Assembly: GCF_000306945.1 (NCBI RefSeq)
Contig: NC_018518.1
Coordinates: 1,488,001-1,552,000 of the forward strand
DNA: 64,000 nt
Direction: 5' to 3'
DNA from: Bordetella pertussis 18323
GTDB taxonomy: Bacteria > Pseudomonadota > Gammaproteobacteria > Burkholderiales > Burkholderiaceae_B
Under the pieces are notes generated by a model. It was not told the origin of the DNA. It saw only the letters and a list, made by a program, of their open reading frames with translations, and searched no databases. Below are positions 8,561 through 17,463 of the stretch, piece by piece; the first letter of the stretch is position 1, and each line of letters opens with the position of its first letter. A program made the translations under genes and the position numbers.

Positions 8561-9108
8561 CCTCCCCATCTTCTGCTTCCCCCGATGGCCACGGCGCGCG
8601 CCTGGACGCGCAAAGTATCCGCTTCGAGCGGCTGCTGCCCGGGCCCATCGAACGCGTCTGGGCCTGGCTGGCCGACGCCGACAAGCGCGCGCGCTGGCTG
8701 GCCGGCGGCGAATTGCCGCGGCAGCCCGGACAGACCTTCGAGCTGCATTTCAATCACGCCGCGCTGACGGCCGAAACCGCGCCGGCGCGCTACGCGCAAT
8801 ACGACCGGCCCATCGTCGCGCACCACACGCTGCTGCGCTGCGAGCCGCCGCGCGTGCTGGCGCTGACGTGGGGCGGCGCCGCCGGCGAGGCGCCGTCCGA
8901 GGTGTTGTTCGAGCTGAGCGAGGCCGGCGAGCAGGTGCGCCTGGTGCTGACCCACACCCGGCTGGCCGACCGCGCCGCGATGCTGGATGTGGCGGGCGGC
9001 TGGCATGCGCACCTGGCGGTGCTGGCCGGCAAGCTGGCCGGACAGGCGCCGCCGCCGTTCTGGACCACGCTGGCGCAGGCCGAGCAGGACTACGAGCAGC
9101 GCCTGTAG
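8557..9108 (+). CDS. SRPBCC (AHSA1-like) family protein
   Basis: 183 aa. The fold signatures are IRFERLLPGPIERVWAWLADADKRARWLAGG near the N-terminus and ALTWGGAAGEAPSEVLFEL in the middle, typical of START/AHSA1-like proteins encoded with an ArsR repressor. Such proteins bind hydrophobic ligands; the substrate here is unknown. It is translationally coupled to the ArsR gene. The 3' two-thirds lie antisense to the unusually extended tail of the SulP reading frame. Confidence 0.88.
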   Translation: MTSPSSASPDGHGARLDAQSIRFERLLPGPIERVWAWLADADKRARWLAGGELPRQPGQTFELHFNHAALTAETAPARYAQYDRPIVAHHTLLRCEPPRVLALTWGGAAGEAPSEVLFELSEAGEQVRLVLTHTRLADRAAMLDVAGGWHAHLAVLAGKLAGQAPPPFWTTLAQAEQDYEQRL

Positions 9109-10783
9109 CGGCCGGCGCGCGGCAGGACAGCACCGCGTCCTCGAAGCGGTCGAATACATTGTCGGCGCCGGCCAGGCCCACCAGGCCGGCCCGATGCAGC
9201 TTGGCCTTGACCCGCGGGTTGGCGCCGCTGAGGATGACCCGCACGCCGCGGCGCTGCAGGTCGGTGATGACCTCTTCGAGCGCCTGCAGGCCGGTGATGT
9301 CGATGAACGGCACCCAGCGCAGGCGGATGATGAGCGTGCGCGGATCGGTGTGCGTGGCCGCCAGGGCGCGCTCGAAGTTCTCGGCGGCGCCGAAGAACAG
9401 CGGCCCTTCGACCGCGTAGACCAGCACGTCGTCCGGCAGCGGCCCGTAGCCGCGGTGGCCCAGTTCGTCGCCCAGCTCGGCCGGGCTCTGCGCCTGCACT
9501 TGCACGCTGGACGCCATGCGCCGCAGGAAGTGCAGGATGGCGATCACCACGCCGATGTTGACCGCCACCACCAGGTCGGCGAACACGGTCAGCACGAAGG
9601 TGACCAGCAGGATGGCGACGTCGGCGCGCGGCGCGCGCTTGATCATCCTGACGAAGTGAGGCGCGTCGCTCATGTTCCAGGCCACCACGAACAGGATGGC
9701 GGCCAGCGCGGCCAGCGGCACGTTTTCGGCCAGCGGCGCCAGCAGCAGCACCATCAGCAGCAGGGTGATGCAATGCACGACCCCGGCCAGCGGGCTGGTG
9801 CCGCCGTTGCGGATGTTGGTGGCCGTGCGCGCGATGGCGCCGGTGGCGGCAAAGCCGCCGAACAGCGGCGCGACGATATTGGCCAGGCCCTGGCCGACCA
9901 GTTCCTGGTTGGAATCGTGGCGGGTGCCGGCCATGCCGTCGGCCACCACGGCCGACAGCAGGGATTCGATGGCGCCCAGCATGGCGATGGCGAAAGCCGG
10001 GCCGATCAATTCGATGACGCGCGACACGGTGATCTCGGGCCACTGCCAGCTGGGCAGGCCCTGCGGAATGCCGCCGAAAGCGCTGCCTATGGTGGCTACG
10101 CCGTCCAGGCCCAGCGCGGCCTGCAGCGTGGTGGCCACCACGAGCGCCACCAGCGGACCGGGCACGCGGCGCAGGTAGGGCAAGCGGTTGTTCAGCAGCA
10201 GCAGCGCCAGCGACAGCGCGGCCAGTGCGGTGGTGGCCAGGTGCAGCTGCGGCAGGCTGTGCACGAGCTGCCACAGTTTTTCATGGAAGTGCGTGCCGGC
10301 CGGGGAGGGCAGGCCGAAGAAATCCTTCCATTGGCCTACCCAGATGATGACGCCGATCCCGGCGGTGAAGCCCACGATGACCGGCGCTGGGATGTACTTG
10401 ATGATGGCCCCCAGCCGGGCCGCGCCCAGCGCCAGCAGGATGCAGCCGGCCATCAGGGTGGCCAGCTGCAGGCCCGCCACGCCATGCTGGGCGGTGATGC
10501 CGGCCAGGATGACGATGAAGGCGCCGGTGGGGCCGGCAATCTGTACGCGGCTGCCGCCGCACAGCGAGACCAGCAGGCCCGCCACGATGGCGGTGTACAG
10601 GCCTTGTTCGGGTTTGGCGCCGCTGGCGATGGCAAAGGCCATGGCCAGCGGCAGCGCCACGACCCCTACGATCAGGCCGGAGACAATATTGGGCAGCCAA
10701 TGGGCGCGTCGCAGCAGGCCGGCGCGCTTGGCTTCGAGCAGGGCGATCACACGAAGGTCCAGGCAGGCAACAGAATGCGGCAT
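8750..10783 (-). CDS. SulP family anion transporter with STAS domain (anomalous C-terminal tail)
   Basis: The first ~555 residues are a full SulP transporter: WLPNIVSGLIVGVVALPLAM, GPTGAFIVILAGI, about 11 membrane segments, then a cytoplasmic STAS domain ending near DNVFDRFEDAVLSCRA. SulP proteins move sulfate, bicarbonate or other anions across the inner membrane. The frame has no stop at the expected place and runs ~120 more residues of Arg/Pro/Ala-rich sequence antisense to the SRPBCC gene. The shifted frame ends at 9090, so a small indel near 9110 may have removed the natural stop. The start at 10783 is 48 bp after the GntR gene, a likely operon. Confidence 0.85.
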   Translation of the reverse strand: MPHSVACLDLRVIALLEAKRAGLLRRAHWLPNIVSGLIVGVVALPLAMAFAIASGAKPEQGLYTAIVAGLLVSLCGGSRVQIAGPTGAFIVILAGITAQHGVAGLQLATLMAGCILLALGAARLGAIIKYIPAPVIVGFTAGIGVIIWVGQWKDFFGLPSPAGTHFHEKLWQLVHSLPQLHLATTALAALSLALLLLNNRLPYLRRVPGPLVALVVATTLQAALGLDGVATIGSAFGGIPQGLPSWQWPEITVSRVIELIGPAFAIAMLGAIESLLSAVVADGMAGTRHDSNQELVGQGLANIVAPLFGGFAATGAIARTATNIRNGGTSPLAGVVHCITLLLMVLLLAPLAENVPLAALAAILFVVAWNMSDAPHFVRMIKRAPRADVAILLVTFVLTVFADLVVAVNIGVVIAILHFLRRMASSVQVQAQSPAELGDELGHRGYGPLPDDVLVYAVEGPLFFGAAENFERALAATHTDPRTLIIRLRWVPFIDITGLQALEEVITDLQRRGVRVILSGANPRVKAKLHRAGLVGLAGADNVFDRFEDAVLSCRAPAATGAARSPARPAPAWSRTAAAPVRPACRPAPPGAHASRPPHPASRRGRPAGCGSAPGAPARRPRSARTTPRTAPRRRRRPTSAPARAAARSAAACGARRWAGRIARSAPARFRPSARRD

Positions 10784-10831
10784 AGTAGCCCTTCGCGCAC
10801 GCTTGGGCCATGATCCGGCGCAAATGGCCGC

Positions 10832-11512
10832 TCAACTGAGCAGGGCGGCCACCAGATCGCGGTTGGGCGCGGGCGCGCCGTCGAAGTCCAGCGCGGTCTG
10901 CAGATGCAGCAGGTGCTCGTCCATCAGGGCGCAGGCGCGCTCGGCGTCGCCGTCGCGCGCGGCCGCCAGGAAGGCGTAGTGTTCCTGCGACGAGCAACTG
11001 GCGTCGTGGGCGCTCTGGTACATCACCGTGATGACGGCGGTGCGCGCCAGCAGTTCGTGCAGCATGGCGGTGAGCACCGAGTTGCCGACGATCTCGGCCA
11101 GCTGCAGGTGAAAGCCGGCCAGCAGCTGATTGCGCCGCTGCACGTCGCCCTCGTGGATGGCTTCGCGTTCCTGGTGCAGATGCTGTTCGAGCCGTTCGTA
11201 GTCCTGCGGCGCGGCGCAGGCGACGAACTCGCGCGCCAGCGCGGCCTCCAGGATGCGCCGCACGGCATAGACCTCGCGCGCTTCGTGGGCGTCCGGCTTG
11301 CTGACGAAGGCGCCCTTGTCGGGCACGATCTGGATCAGCTTGTCCTTGGACAGCATCAGCAAGGCCGCCCGGATCTTGGTGCGGCTGACCTTGTACACGC
11401 TGGCCAGCGCTTCCTCGCGCAGGCGCGTGCCCGGCGGCAGGCGGTGCGACACGATGGCCGCGGCGATCGCCTGGGAGATGCCCTCGGCGCTGAGGTCGGT
11501 GGAGCTGCGCAT
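10832..11512 (-). CDS. GntR family (FCD-type) transcriptional regulator
   Basis: 226 aa. The N-terminal GntR winged helix (IVSHRLPPGTRLREEALASV, SRTKIRAALLMLSKDKLI) is followed by an all-helical FCD domain with conserved metal/ligand histidines (FHLQLAEIVGNSVL, EEHxxL-like HYAFLAAARDGDAERA). FCD regulators respond to small carboxylates. It precedes the SulP gene and has a TTGT-N2-ACAA palindrome upstream (11709-11726), consistent with autoregulation of a regulator-transporter operon. Confidence 0.88.
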   Translation of the reverse strand: MRSSTDLSAEGISQAIAAAIVSHRLPPGTRLREEALASVYKVSRTKIRAALLMLSKDKLIQIVPDKGAFVSKPDAHEAREVYAVRRILEAALAREFVACAAPQDYERLEQHLHQEREAIHEGDVQRRNQLLAGFHLQLAEIVGNSVLTAMLHELLARTAVITVMYQSAHDASCSSQEHYAFLAAARDGDAERACALMDEHLLHLQTALDFDGAPAPNRDLVAALLS

Positions 11513-11708
11513 CGTCGGTGCTCCTCACATGCGCAGCGCGCGAGGCGTATGCGCATCAGGAATGGGCCTGGACACCCGGGGCCCGGGGGCTCGCGCTCGG
11601 CGAGCGGCCCGCGCCGCCAGGAAAGCCGCCATCGCCCGGGCCGCCGCCCGGCATGGGCCGGGCGGCGGTTCGAAGGACGAAGGATGTTGCTATTAAACGT
11701 GATAGCCC

Positions 11709-11726
11709 AAAATTTGTGTACAAATT
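11709..11726. promoter_or_regulatory. Putative GntR/FadR-type operator
   Basis: AAATTTG and CAAATTT are 7-bp inverted arms around TGTA. The inner TTGTGTACAA fits the TNGT-N(0-3)-ACNA consensus known for FCD-subfamily GntR proteins. It is about 200 bp upstream of the GntR start, in AT-rich DNA that stands out from the GC-rich surroundings. Confidence 0.5.
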
Positions 11727-11759
11727 TGTCGTGCGCCGGCCCGGAGTGTGGCGCGCCCG

Positions 11760-12182
11760 CTAATTCCACACGTAGCCGTGATTGGCATCGAAAGCGGCGT
11801 AGCCGTCGGCGCAGCGGTACAGCCGGTAGCGGCCGGCCGCACCGTCCTGGTGCAGGGAAGCCGGCCAGCCCGGCAAGGCCAGGGCCGGCGACGGCAGCCG
11901 GCCGCTGGCCGGCGCGCAGCCGGGCGGCTCGATGCGGGCGCCGTCGGGCAGCACGAAGCGGGCCGCGCGGCGGTTGGTGTCGAGGTCGTGCGCCTCGGTG
12001 ATGGCGCCGGTGCGCGCGGGCAGCCATGCCGGCAGCCAGCCGCGTTGTATCGCGCCGGCCGCGCGCGCCTCGTCGAGGTCGCGGTATTGCGTTTGCACGG
12101 CATCGGAGCAGGCGGCAAGCAGCAGAGGCAGGATCAGGACCAGGGGCAGGGCGTACGCCCGGGCAGGCAGCGAGGTTGGCAT
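11760..12182 (-). CDS. Small lipoprotein of unknown function
   Basis: 140 aa from the ATG at 12180-12182. The N-terminus is a lipoprotein signal peptide (ALPLVLILPLLLAAC, lipobox LAAC, Cys near residue 24). The mature region has no family I recognise. Its C-terminal half contains LYRCADGYAAFDANHGYVWN. It is probably anchored in the outer membrane or periplasmic face. An upstream ATG at 12224 would add 14 residues before the signal peptide and is rejected. Confidence 0.75.
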   Translation of the reverse strand: MPTSLPARAYALPLVLILPLLLAACSDAVQTQYRDLDEARAAGAIQRGWLPAWLPARTGAITEAHDLDTNRRAARFVLPDGARIEPPGCAPASGRLPSPALALPGWPASLHQDGAAGRYRLYRCADGYAAFDANHGYVWN

Positions 12183-12393
12183 GGCAGGCAACGGGGCAGT
12201 GGCGTGACGGGTACGAGTGTGCAACAGGCCCGCACCGCCATCCAGCGGCCATTCTCAATGGTTGTCGGTGGAAATATCCCTGCCTGCGCGGCGCGCCGAT
12301 ACCGCGGCTCAATCGGCGCGATTGAAAAGCATGCCTTGGGACCGGCCGCGGGGGTCTGGCAATATACCCATACCTCCGTCACGGGCCATCGCC

Positions 12394-13323
12394 ATGAATC
12401 AACCCTCGTCGCTTGCCGCCGACCTGCGCGGCGCCTGGCACGCGCAGGCGCAGTCGCATCCCCTGATCACCCTCGGGTTGGCCGCCTCGGCCGCCGGCGT
12501 GGTCTTGCTGCTGGTCGCGGGCATCGTCAACGCGCTGACCGGCGAGAACCGCGTCCACGTGGGCTACGCGGTGCTGGGCGGCACGGCGGGCTTCGCCGCC
12601 ACGGCGCTGGGCGCGCTGATGGCCCTGGGGCTGCGCGCGATCTCGGCCCGCACGCAGGACGCGATGCTGGGTTTTGCCGCCGGCATGATGCTGGCGGCCA
12701 GCGCGTTCTCGCTGATCCTGCCTGGCCTGGACGCGGCCGGGACCATCGTGGGCCCGGGGCCGGCCGCCGCGGCGGTGGTGGCCCTGGGCCTGGGGCTGGG
12801 CGTGCTGCTGATGCTGGGCCTGGACTACTTCACGCCGCACGAGCACGAACGCACCGGCCACCAGGGGCCCGAGGCGGCGCGCGTCAATCGCGTCTGGCTG
12901 TTCGTGCTGACCATCATCCTGCACAACCTGCCCGAGGGCATGGCCATCGGCGTCAGCTTCGCCACCGGCGACCTGCGCATCGGCCTGCCGCTGACCTCGG
13001 CCATCGCCATCCAGGACATCCCCGAAGGGCTGGCGGTCGCGCTGGCGCTGCGCGCGGTCGGCCTGCCCATCGGGCGCGCCGTGCTGGTGGCGGTGGCGTC
13101 GGGGCTGATGGAGCCGCTGGGCGCGCTGGTGGGCGTGGGCATTTCCAGCGGCTTTGCGCTGGCGTATCCGATCAGCATGGGCCTGGCCGCCGGGGCGATG
13201 ATCTTCGTGGTCTCGCACGAAGTGATTCCCGAGACGCATCGCAACGGGCATGAGACCATCGCCACGGTGGGCCTGATGGCCGGTTTCGCGGTGATGATGT
13301 TCCTGGATACCGCGCTGGGCTGA
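12394..13323 (+). CDS. ZIP family divalent metal transporter (BbZIP orthologue)
   Basis: 309 aa, recognisable as nearly identical to the crystallised ZIP transporter of B. bronchiseptica (BbZIP). It imports Zn2+ and other divalent metals across the inner membrane. Eight membrane helices are expected. The binuclear-centre residues are all present at the known positions: M99, H177/N178/E181 in LHNLPEG, Q207/D208/E211 in IQDIPEG, and E240 in SGLMEPLG. The histidine-containing loop HEHERTGH is at about 149-156. The start at 12394 matches the known protein. A few residues differ from the sequence I recall, for example T64 and I209. Confidence 0.95.
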   Translation: MNQPSSLAADLRGAWHAQAQSHPLITLGLAASAAGVVLLLVAGIVNALTGENRVHVGYAVLGGTAGFAATALGALMALGLRAISARTQDAMLGFAAGMMLAASAFSLILPGLDAAGTIVGPGPAAAAVVALGLGLGVLLMLGLDYFTPHEHERTGHQGPEAARVNRVWLFVLTIILHNLPEGMAIGVSFATGDLRIGLPLTSAIAIQDIPEGLAVALALRAVGLPIGRAVLVAVASGLMEPLGALVGVGISSGFALAYPISMGLAAGAMIFVVSHEVIPETHRNGHETIATVGLMAGFAVMMFLDTALG

Positions 13324-13335
13324 AGCCGCGGGGCG

Positions 13336-13929
13336 TCAGCCGCGCCCGGCCAGGCAGGCCGACAGGGCGCGCTGGTACGAGTCGACCGAAACGCCGGTGG
13401 TCCAGGCCGAGGGCGTGGCCGGATCGTAGCCGCTCTGATTCATGGCTTCGCGCCGGCAGGCCGCCTCGCCGGTCGGCTGGCGGCTGGCGGTGCGTGCGAT
13501 GCCGGCGCCTTGCGGGGCCACCGGGTAGCCGGCCACCGTGCCATCATCGTAGGCTGGCTGGCCATGGCCGGCCGGCGCGTAACCGGCGTCGTCGTAGGCC
13601 GTGGGCGGGTCGTAGCTGGGCGGGTCGTACACCGTGCTGTCGTAGGGGCTGGCCGCGTAACCGCCGGGGGTGGTGTAGGTGATGCCGCCGGCGCTGTACT
13701 GCGCGGCCGGCGCGTAGCTGGGCTGCGAACTGACGGCGAGGTAGGTGCCGGCCGCCACCAGCGCCAGCGCGCCGGCGATCCACCAGCCATCGGATGAACT
13801 GCCGTGCGAGTGGCCGTAGCCGCCGTAGTACCCATGGTGGCCGTGGTGGCCGCCGCCGGCCACCGCCTGGCCGCAGGCCGCCGCCATCATCAGCGCGGCG
13901 CCGGCCAACTGTAAACGTCTGGACTTCAT
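13336..13929 (-). CDS. Secreted Gly/His/Tyr-rich hypothetical protein
   Basis: 197 aa starting MKSRRLQLAGAALMMAAACG, a signal peptide ending near AVA/GGG. A Gly/His/Tyr-rich stretch (GGGHHGHHGYYGGYGHSHG) follows, then one hydrophobic segment (WWIAGALALVAAGTYLAV), then a Pro/Tyr/Asp repeat region, and a C-terminus with two Cys (ACRREAMNQSG, ALSACLAGRG). The His cluster could bind metal, and the neighbour is a zinc-type transporter, but no function can be assigned. Confidence 0.7.
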   Translation of the reverse strand: MKSRRLQLAGAALMMAAACGQAVAGGGHHGHHGYYGGYGHSHGSSSDGWWIAGALALVAAGTYLAVSSQPSYAPAAQYSAGGITYTTPGGYAASPYDSTVYDPPSYDPPTAYDDAGYAPAGHGQPAYDDGTVAGYPVAPQGAGIARTASRQPTGEAACRREAMNQSGYDPATPSAWTTGVSVDSYQRALSACLAGRG

Positions 13930-14056
13930 GTCTTGCTCCCGAACCGCCCGGTGGGCGCGCAACGGCGCGCGCAGGAACGGCATTGATACTGTAACGGCTG
14001 GCGCGCGGGCGGAGCGCACGAAAGTGGTGTCCAGACGTTAGGCCGGTTTCAGCCGG

Positions 14057-15874
14057 TCACAGCAGCGATACGCCGGCTTCGGGGCCGCGGCCGGCGGTAT
14101 CGGGCTCGGACTGCGGTTCGGGGGCGCGTACGGCCGGCCGTTCGCCGATCTGCTGGCGCCACATGGCGTAATACAGGCCCTTGCCGGCCAGCAGTTCGGC
14201 GTGGCTGCCTTGCTCGACCACGCGGCCTTTCTCCAGGACGAAGATGGTGTCGGCGTGCATGATGGTGGACAGCCGGTGGGCGATCAGGATGGTGATCTGG
14301 CCGGCGCGCCGGGACACGTCGCGGATCGTCTGGGTGATCTGCTCTTCGGTCAGCGAGTCCAGCGCCGAGGTGGCTTCGTCGAAGATCAGCAGCCGGGGCT
14401 GGCGCACCAGCGCGCGGGCGATGGACAGGCGCTGCCGTTCCCCGCCCGACAGTTTGACGCCGCCTTCGCCGATGGTCGTGTCCAGTCCGGCGGGCGAGCG
14501 CGCCAGCACGTTGGCGCAGGACGCCTGGCGCATGGCGGCGACGATTTCCTCGTCGGTGACATCGGGCTTGACCAGCTGCATGTTCTCGCGCAGCGTGCCG
14601 GAGAAAAGATGGGTTTCCTGCGTGACGAAGCCGATCTGGCGCCGGGTCGGATTGAAGCGCAGGTCGCGCGTCGAGACGTCGTTGTAATAGACTTCGCCGT
14701 GGTCGGGCGCATACAGGCCCACCAGCAGCTTGAACAGGGTGGATTTGCCCGAGCCCGACGGCCCCACGAAGGCCACGGTGTCGCCCAGGCGCGCCTCGAA
14801 CGACACGCCGTCCAGCGCGTTCTCGGCGGCGCCCTGGTGGCGGAACCGCACCTCGCCGAAGCGCACGCGCTGGATCGGTCCGCTGTCCTGCGCCGATTCG
14901 GGATTGCGTTCGACCGGCCGGGCCATCAGGGCGGCGTAGTGGTTCAGCGAGGCGTCGGCCTCGCGGTACGCGAGGATGAGGTTACCCAGTTCCTGCAAGG
15001 GCGCGAAGATCGCGACCGAGATGAACTGCATGGCGATCAGTTCCCCGGTGCTCAGCACGTCGCGCAAGATCAGCCACAGGAGGGCAAACAGCACCGACAG
15101 CTTGAGCACGCTGAGTATCATGCCCTGCAGGAACGACAGCAGGCGGATGCGTTTGATCTTCTGCATTTCGAGCGCGAAGATCTGCTGGGTCTGCGCCTGC
15201 AGGCGGCGGATCTCGGGGTAGGTCAGGCCCAGGCTCTTGATCAGTTCGATGTTGCGCAGCGACTCGGTGATGAAGCCCGAGTTGCGGTTGGTTTCGCGCA
15301 TGATGGAGCGTTGCTGGCTGCGGATCTGGCGGCTGAGCAGCCCGGTCAGCCCGCCCAGCAGCAGCACGCCGACGAAGAACACCGGTACCAGCAGCCAGTG
15401 GCGCGTGACCGAGTACCAGCACAGGAAGGCCACGCCGACGCCGGCGGCGAACGCCGTGTTGATGAAGGCATTGATGAAGCGTTCGCTGTCGCTGCGCACT
15501 TTCTGCAGCAGCGACAGCGTTTCGCCGCTGCGCAGCTCCTCGAATTCCTGGAAGCGCAGCCGCATGACCTGGCGCAGGCCATCATTGAAGATCTGCGTGC
15601 CCAGTTTCTGCACCACCAGGCGCGTGACGTATTCCTGCAATGCCTTGGCCAGCCGCGACAGTATCGCCACGGCCAGCGCCAGCGCCAGCAGGCCCAGCAC
15701 GCCGGCGAGCAACTGGTCGCCGGTCTTGCCGGCGCGGCCGATGGCGTATTCGTCGATGATGCGGCCGAAGATGATGGGGTCGATCAGCGCCAGCACCTGG
15801 CTGGCGGCGGCCAGCAGCAAGGCCAGCAGCGCCAGGCCGCCATGGGGCCGCAGGTAGGTCCAGAGCATGCGCAT
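14057..15874 (-). CDS. ABC exporter, fused membrane and ATPase domains
   Basis: 605 aa. An N-terminal type-I exporter domain with about six membrane helices (LALLALLLAAASQVLALIDP, LLAGVLGLLALALAVAILSR) is followed by an ATPase with Walker A VGPSGSGKST, Q-loop GFVTQETHLFSG, signature VKLSGGERQRLSIARAL, and Walker B RLLIFDEATSALD. This is the MsbA/multidrug half-transporter layout; it works as a homodimer and the substrate is unknown. The start is the first ATG of MRMLWTYLRPHGG at 15874. IS481 copy 1 is inserted 83 bp upstream, so the native promoter may be displaced. Confidence 0.9.
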   Translation of the reverse strand: MRMLWTYLRPHGGLALLALLLAAASQVLALIDPIIFGRIIDEYAIGRAGKTGDQLLAGVLGLLALALAVAILSRLAKALQEYVTRLVVQKLGTQIFNDGLRQVMRLRFQEFEELRSGETLSLLQKVRSDSERFINAFINTAFAAGVGVAFLCWYSVTRHWLLVPVFFVGVLLLGGLTGLLSRQIRSQQRSIMRETNRNSGFITESLRNIELIKSLGLTYPEIRRLQAQTQQIFALEMQKIKRIRLLSFLQGMILSVLKLSVLFALLWLILRDVLSTGELIAMQFISVAIFAPLQELGNLILAYREADASLNHYAALMARPVERNPESAQDSGPIQRVRFGEVRFRHQGAAENALDGVSFEARLGDTVAFVGPSGSGKSTLFKLLVGLYAPDHGEVYYNDVSTRDLRFNPTRRQIGFVTQETHLFSGTLRENMQLVKPDVTDEEIVAAMRQASCANVLARSPAGLDTTIGEGGVKLSGGERQRLSIARALVRQPRLLIFDEATSALDSLTEEQITQTIRDVSRRAGQITILIAHRLSTIMHADTIFVLEKGRVVEQGSHAELLAGKGLYYAMWRQQIGERPAVRAPEPQSEPDTAGRGPEAGVSLL

Positions 15875-15957
15875 TGTCGGGGTCTCGCGGGCGAAAGCGG
15901 GCCCCCAGTATCCCGGCAAGCGGGGCGCGGCGCAACGGCGGGCGCGCGGCGGCGCGG

Positions 15958-16908
15958 CTAGCTGTGAACTGTCAATAGGTTGTATTCGTCCAGGTTGAGT
16001 CTGGAGATGGGTACAGCGCGCCCGATGCCTTGGTGGGGTCGATGCCAGTTGTAGTGGTGTAGCCAGGATTTCATGGCATCGGCTCGGTGTTGGGAGTTCT
16101 GGTAGGTGTGAGCGTAAGCCCACTCACGCAAGGCCGACTGGATGAAGCGTTCGGCCTTGCCATTGGTCTGTGGGCGGTAAGGTCGGGTAAAGCGGTGCTT
16201 GATGCCCAGCTCATGGCACAGCGCGGCGAAGGCGCGGCTGCGAAAGGCCGAGCCATTGTCGGTGAGCAAGCGCTGGATGGTCACGCCCAGGCGCTGGTAG
16301 TAGGCCACTGCGTCCTTGAGGAACTGGACGGCGCTGGGGAAGCGCTCGTCGGGGTGGATGTCGGTGAAGGCCACGCGGGCGTGGTCATCGATGGCCACGA
16401 AGACGAAGTCCCAGCCGGCCCCCTCAACGGTATCGCGTCGGTTGCCCGTGACCCGGTGGCCAGGGCGCTGGATACGTCCCAGCTTCTTGATGTCGATGTG
16501 CAGCAGATCGCCGGGGGCCTGATGCTCGTAGCGCACCACCGGCTCGGCCGGCTCCAGGTCGGCCAGGTGCGACAGACCGGCGCGGGCCAGGACGCGGCTG
16601 ACGGTGCTGGCTGACACGCCCAGCGCCTGGGCGATGCGCGCTTGGGTCAGCCGCTTGCGGCGCAGCTCCACGATAGCCAGCGCCTTGGCCGGCGCAATCG
16701 CTCGGGGCGAGACCGTCGGGCGCGAGGACGCATCGGCCAAGCCCGCCTGGCCCTGAGCCAGGAAGCGGCCCAGCCATTTGCGCACAGTCGGCGCGGTGAC
16801 CCCATAGGCGCGGGCCGCTTCAGGTACACAAACTTGATGGGCGATCAATTGCTGGACCATTTCGAGTCGACGTAGGAAGGTCAATCGGGCATGCTTATGG
16901 GTGTTCAT
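15958..16908 (-). CDS. IS481 transposase (copy 1)
   Basis: 316 aa. An N-terminal HTH pair (APTVRKWLGRFLAQGQAG, VSASTVSRVLARAG) precedes an integrase-fold DDE core with D139 (LLHIDIKKLG), D217 (LLTDNGSAFRS) and E253 (QTNGKAERFIQ). The stop TAG comes from the flanking CTAG, so this copy ends TVHS. A GTA codon replaces GTG at residue 28, silent. Confidence 0.96.
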   Translation of the reverse strand: MNTHKHARLTFLRRLEMVQQLIAHQVCVPEAARAYGVTAPTVRKWLGRFLAQGQAGLADASSRPTVSPRAIAPAKALAIVELRRKRLTQARIAQALGVSASTVSRVLARAGLSHLADLEPAEPVVRYEHQAPGDLLHIDIKKLGRIQRPGHRVTGNRRDTVEGAGWDFVFVAIDDHARVAFTDIHPDERFPSAVQFLKDAVAYYQRLGVTIQRLLTDNGSAFRSRAFAALCHELGIKHRFTRPYRPQTNGKAERFIQSALREWAYAHTYQNSQHRADAMKSWLHHYNWHRPHQGIGRAVPISRLNLDEYNLLTVHS

Positions 16909-17005
16909 CCGGCCGGGCTCCTTGAGTGAACTGGGGGGTTGGCGATTTCCAGTTTCTCAAATCCGGTTCGGATGAACCATGCATACAACCTATTGAATCT
17001 TCACA
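15963..17005 (-). mobile_element. IS481 copy 1
   Basis: A 1,043-bp element bounded by imperfect inverted ends (TGTGAACTGTCAATAGG on the left, TGTGAAGATTCAATAGG on the right, reversed). It is flanked by identical GCTAGC hexamers at 15957-15962 and 17006-17011, the known NCTAGN target duplication of IS481. It is the only copy in this window whose two 6-bp flanks match exactly. Confidence 0.96.
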
Positions 17006-17462
17006 GCTAGCCGCGGCCGCCCACGGCGTCGCGGATCTTGCGGTCGGTATGGCCATGAGCGAGCAGGACCACCGGGCCTGGATCGCGGCCGGCACCAGCT
17101 GGGTGGCCGAATGCCCCGGCGCCGGATTGGCGGGCTTCCTGGTCGCGGAGCGCACCGCCGATGCGCTGCATGTCTGGGAGCTGGCGGTGCGGCGCGAAAT
17201 GCAGGGCCGCGGCATCGGCGGGCGGCTGGTGCGGGCCGCCATCGACGCCGCGGCGGCGGCCGGCCTGCCCGCCATCACGCTGACCACCTTCCGCGACCTG
17301 CCCTGGAACCAGCCCTTCTACGCGCGCCTGGGTTTCGCCACGCTGCAAGCGGACGGCCTCAACGTGCGCCTGCAGGCCATCCTGGCGCGCGAGGCCAGCC
17401 TGGGCCTGCCGGCGGCGCGCCGCTGCGCCATGCGGCGCGAGATCGCGGCGGCGCGCCGCTAG
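17006..17462 (+). pseudogene. GNAT acetyltransferase, 5' end removed by IS481
   Basis: The frame is open from the IS481 junction (LAAAAHGVADLAVGMAMSEQ) to TAG at 17460. It carries GNAT motifs: LHVWELAVRREMQGRGIGGR (acetyl-CoA loop) and LTTFRDLPWNQPFYARLGF. The first strand/helix and the start codon are missing, and sequence left of copy 1 (15875-15957) gives no obvious N-terminus. ATG codons at 17050 and 17056 could serve as internal starts. The fragment lies between two divergent IS481 copies, and its stop is in the CTAG used by copy 2. Confidence 0.8.
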
Positions 17463-17463
17463 C

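Noticed and set aside
14201..15961. 586-codon plus-strand frame
   Set aside because: Gln/His/Arg-rich antisense of the ABC exporter, with no family features; the minus strand carries Walker A, signature and Walker B motifs.
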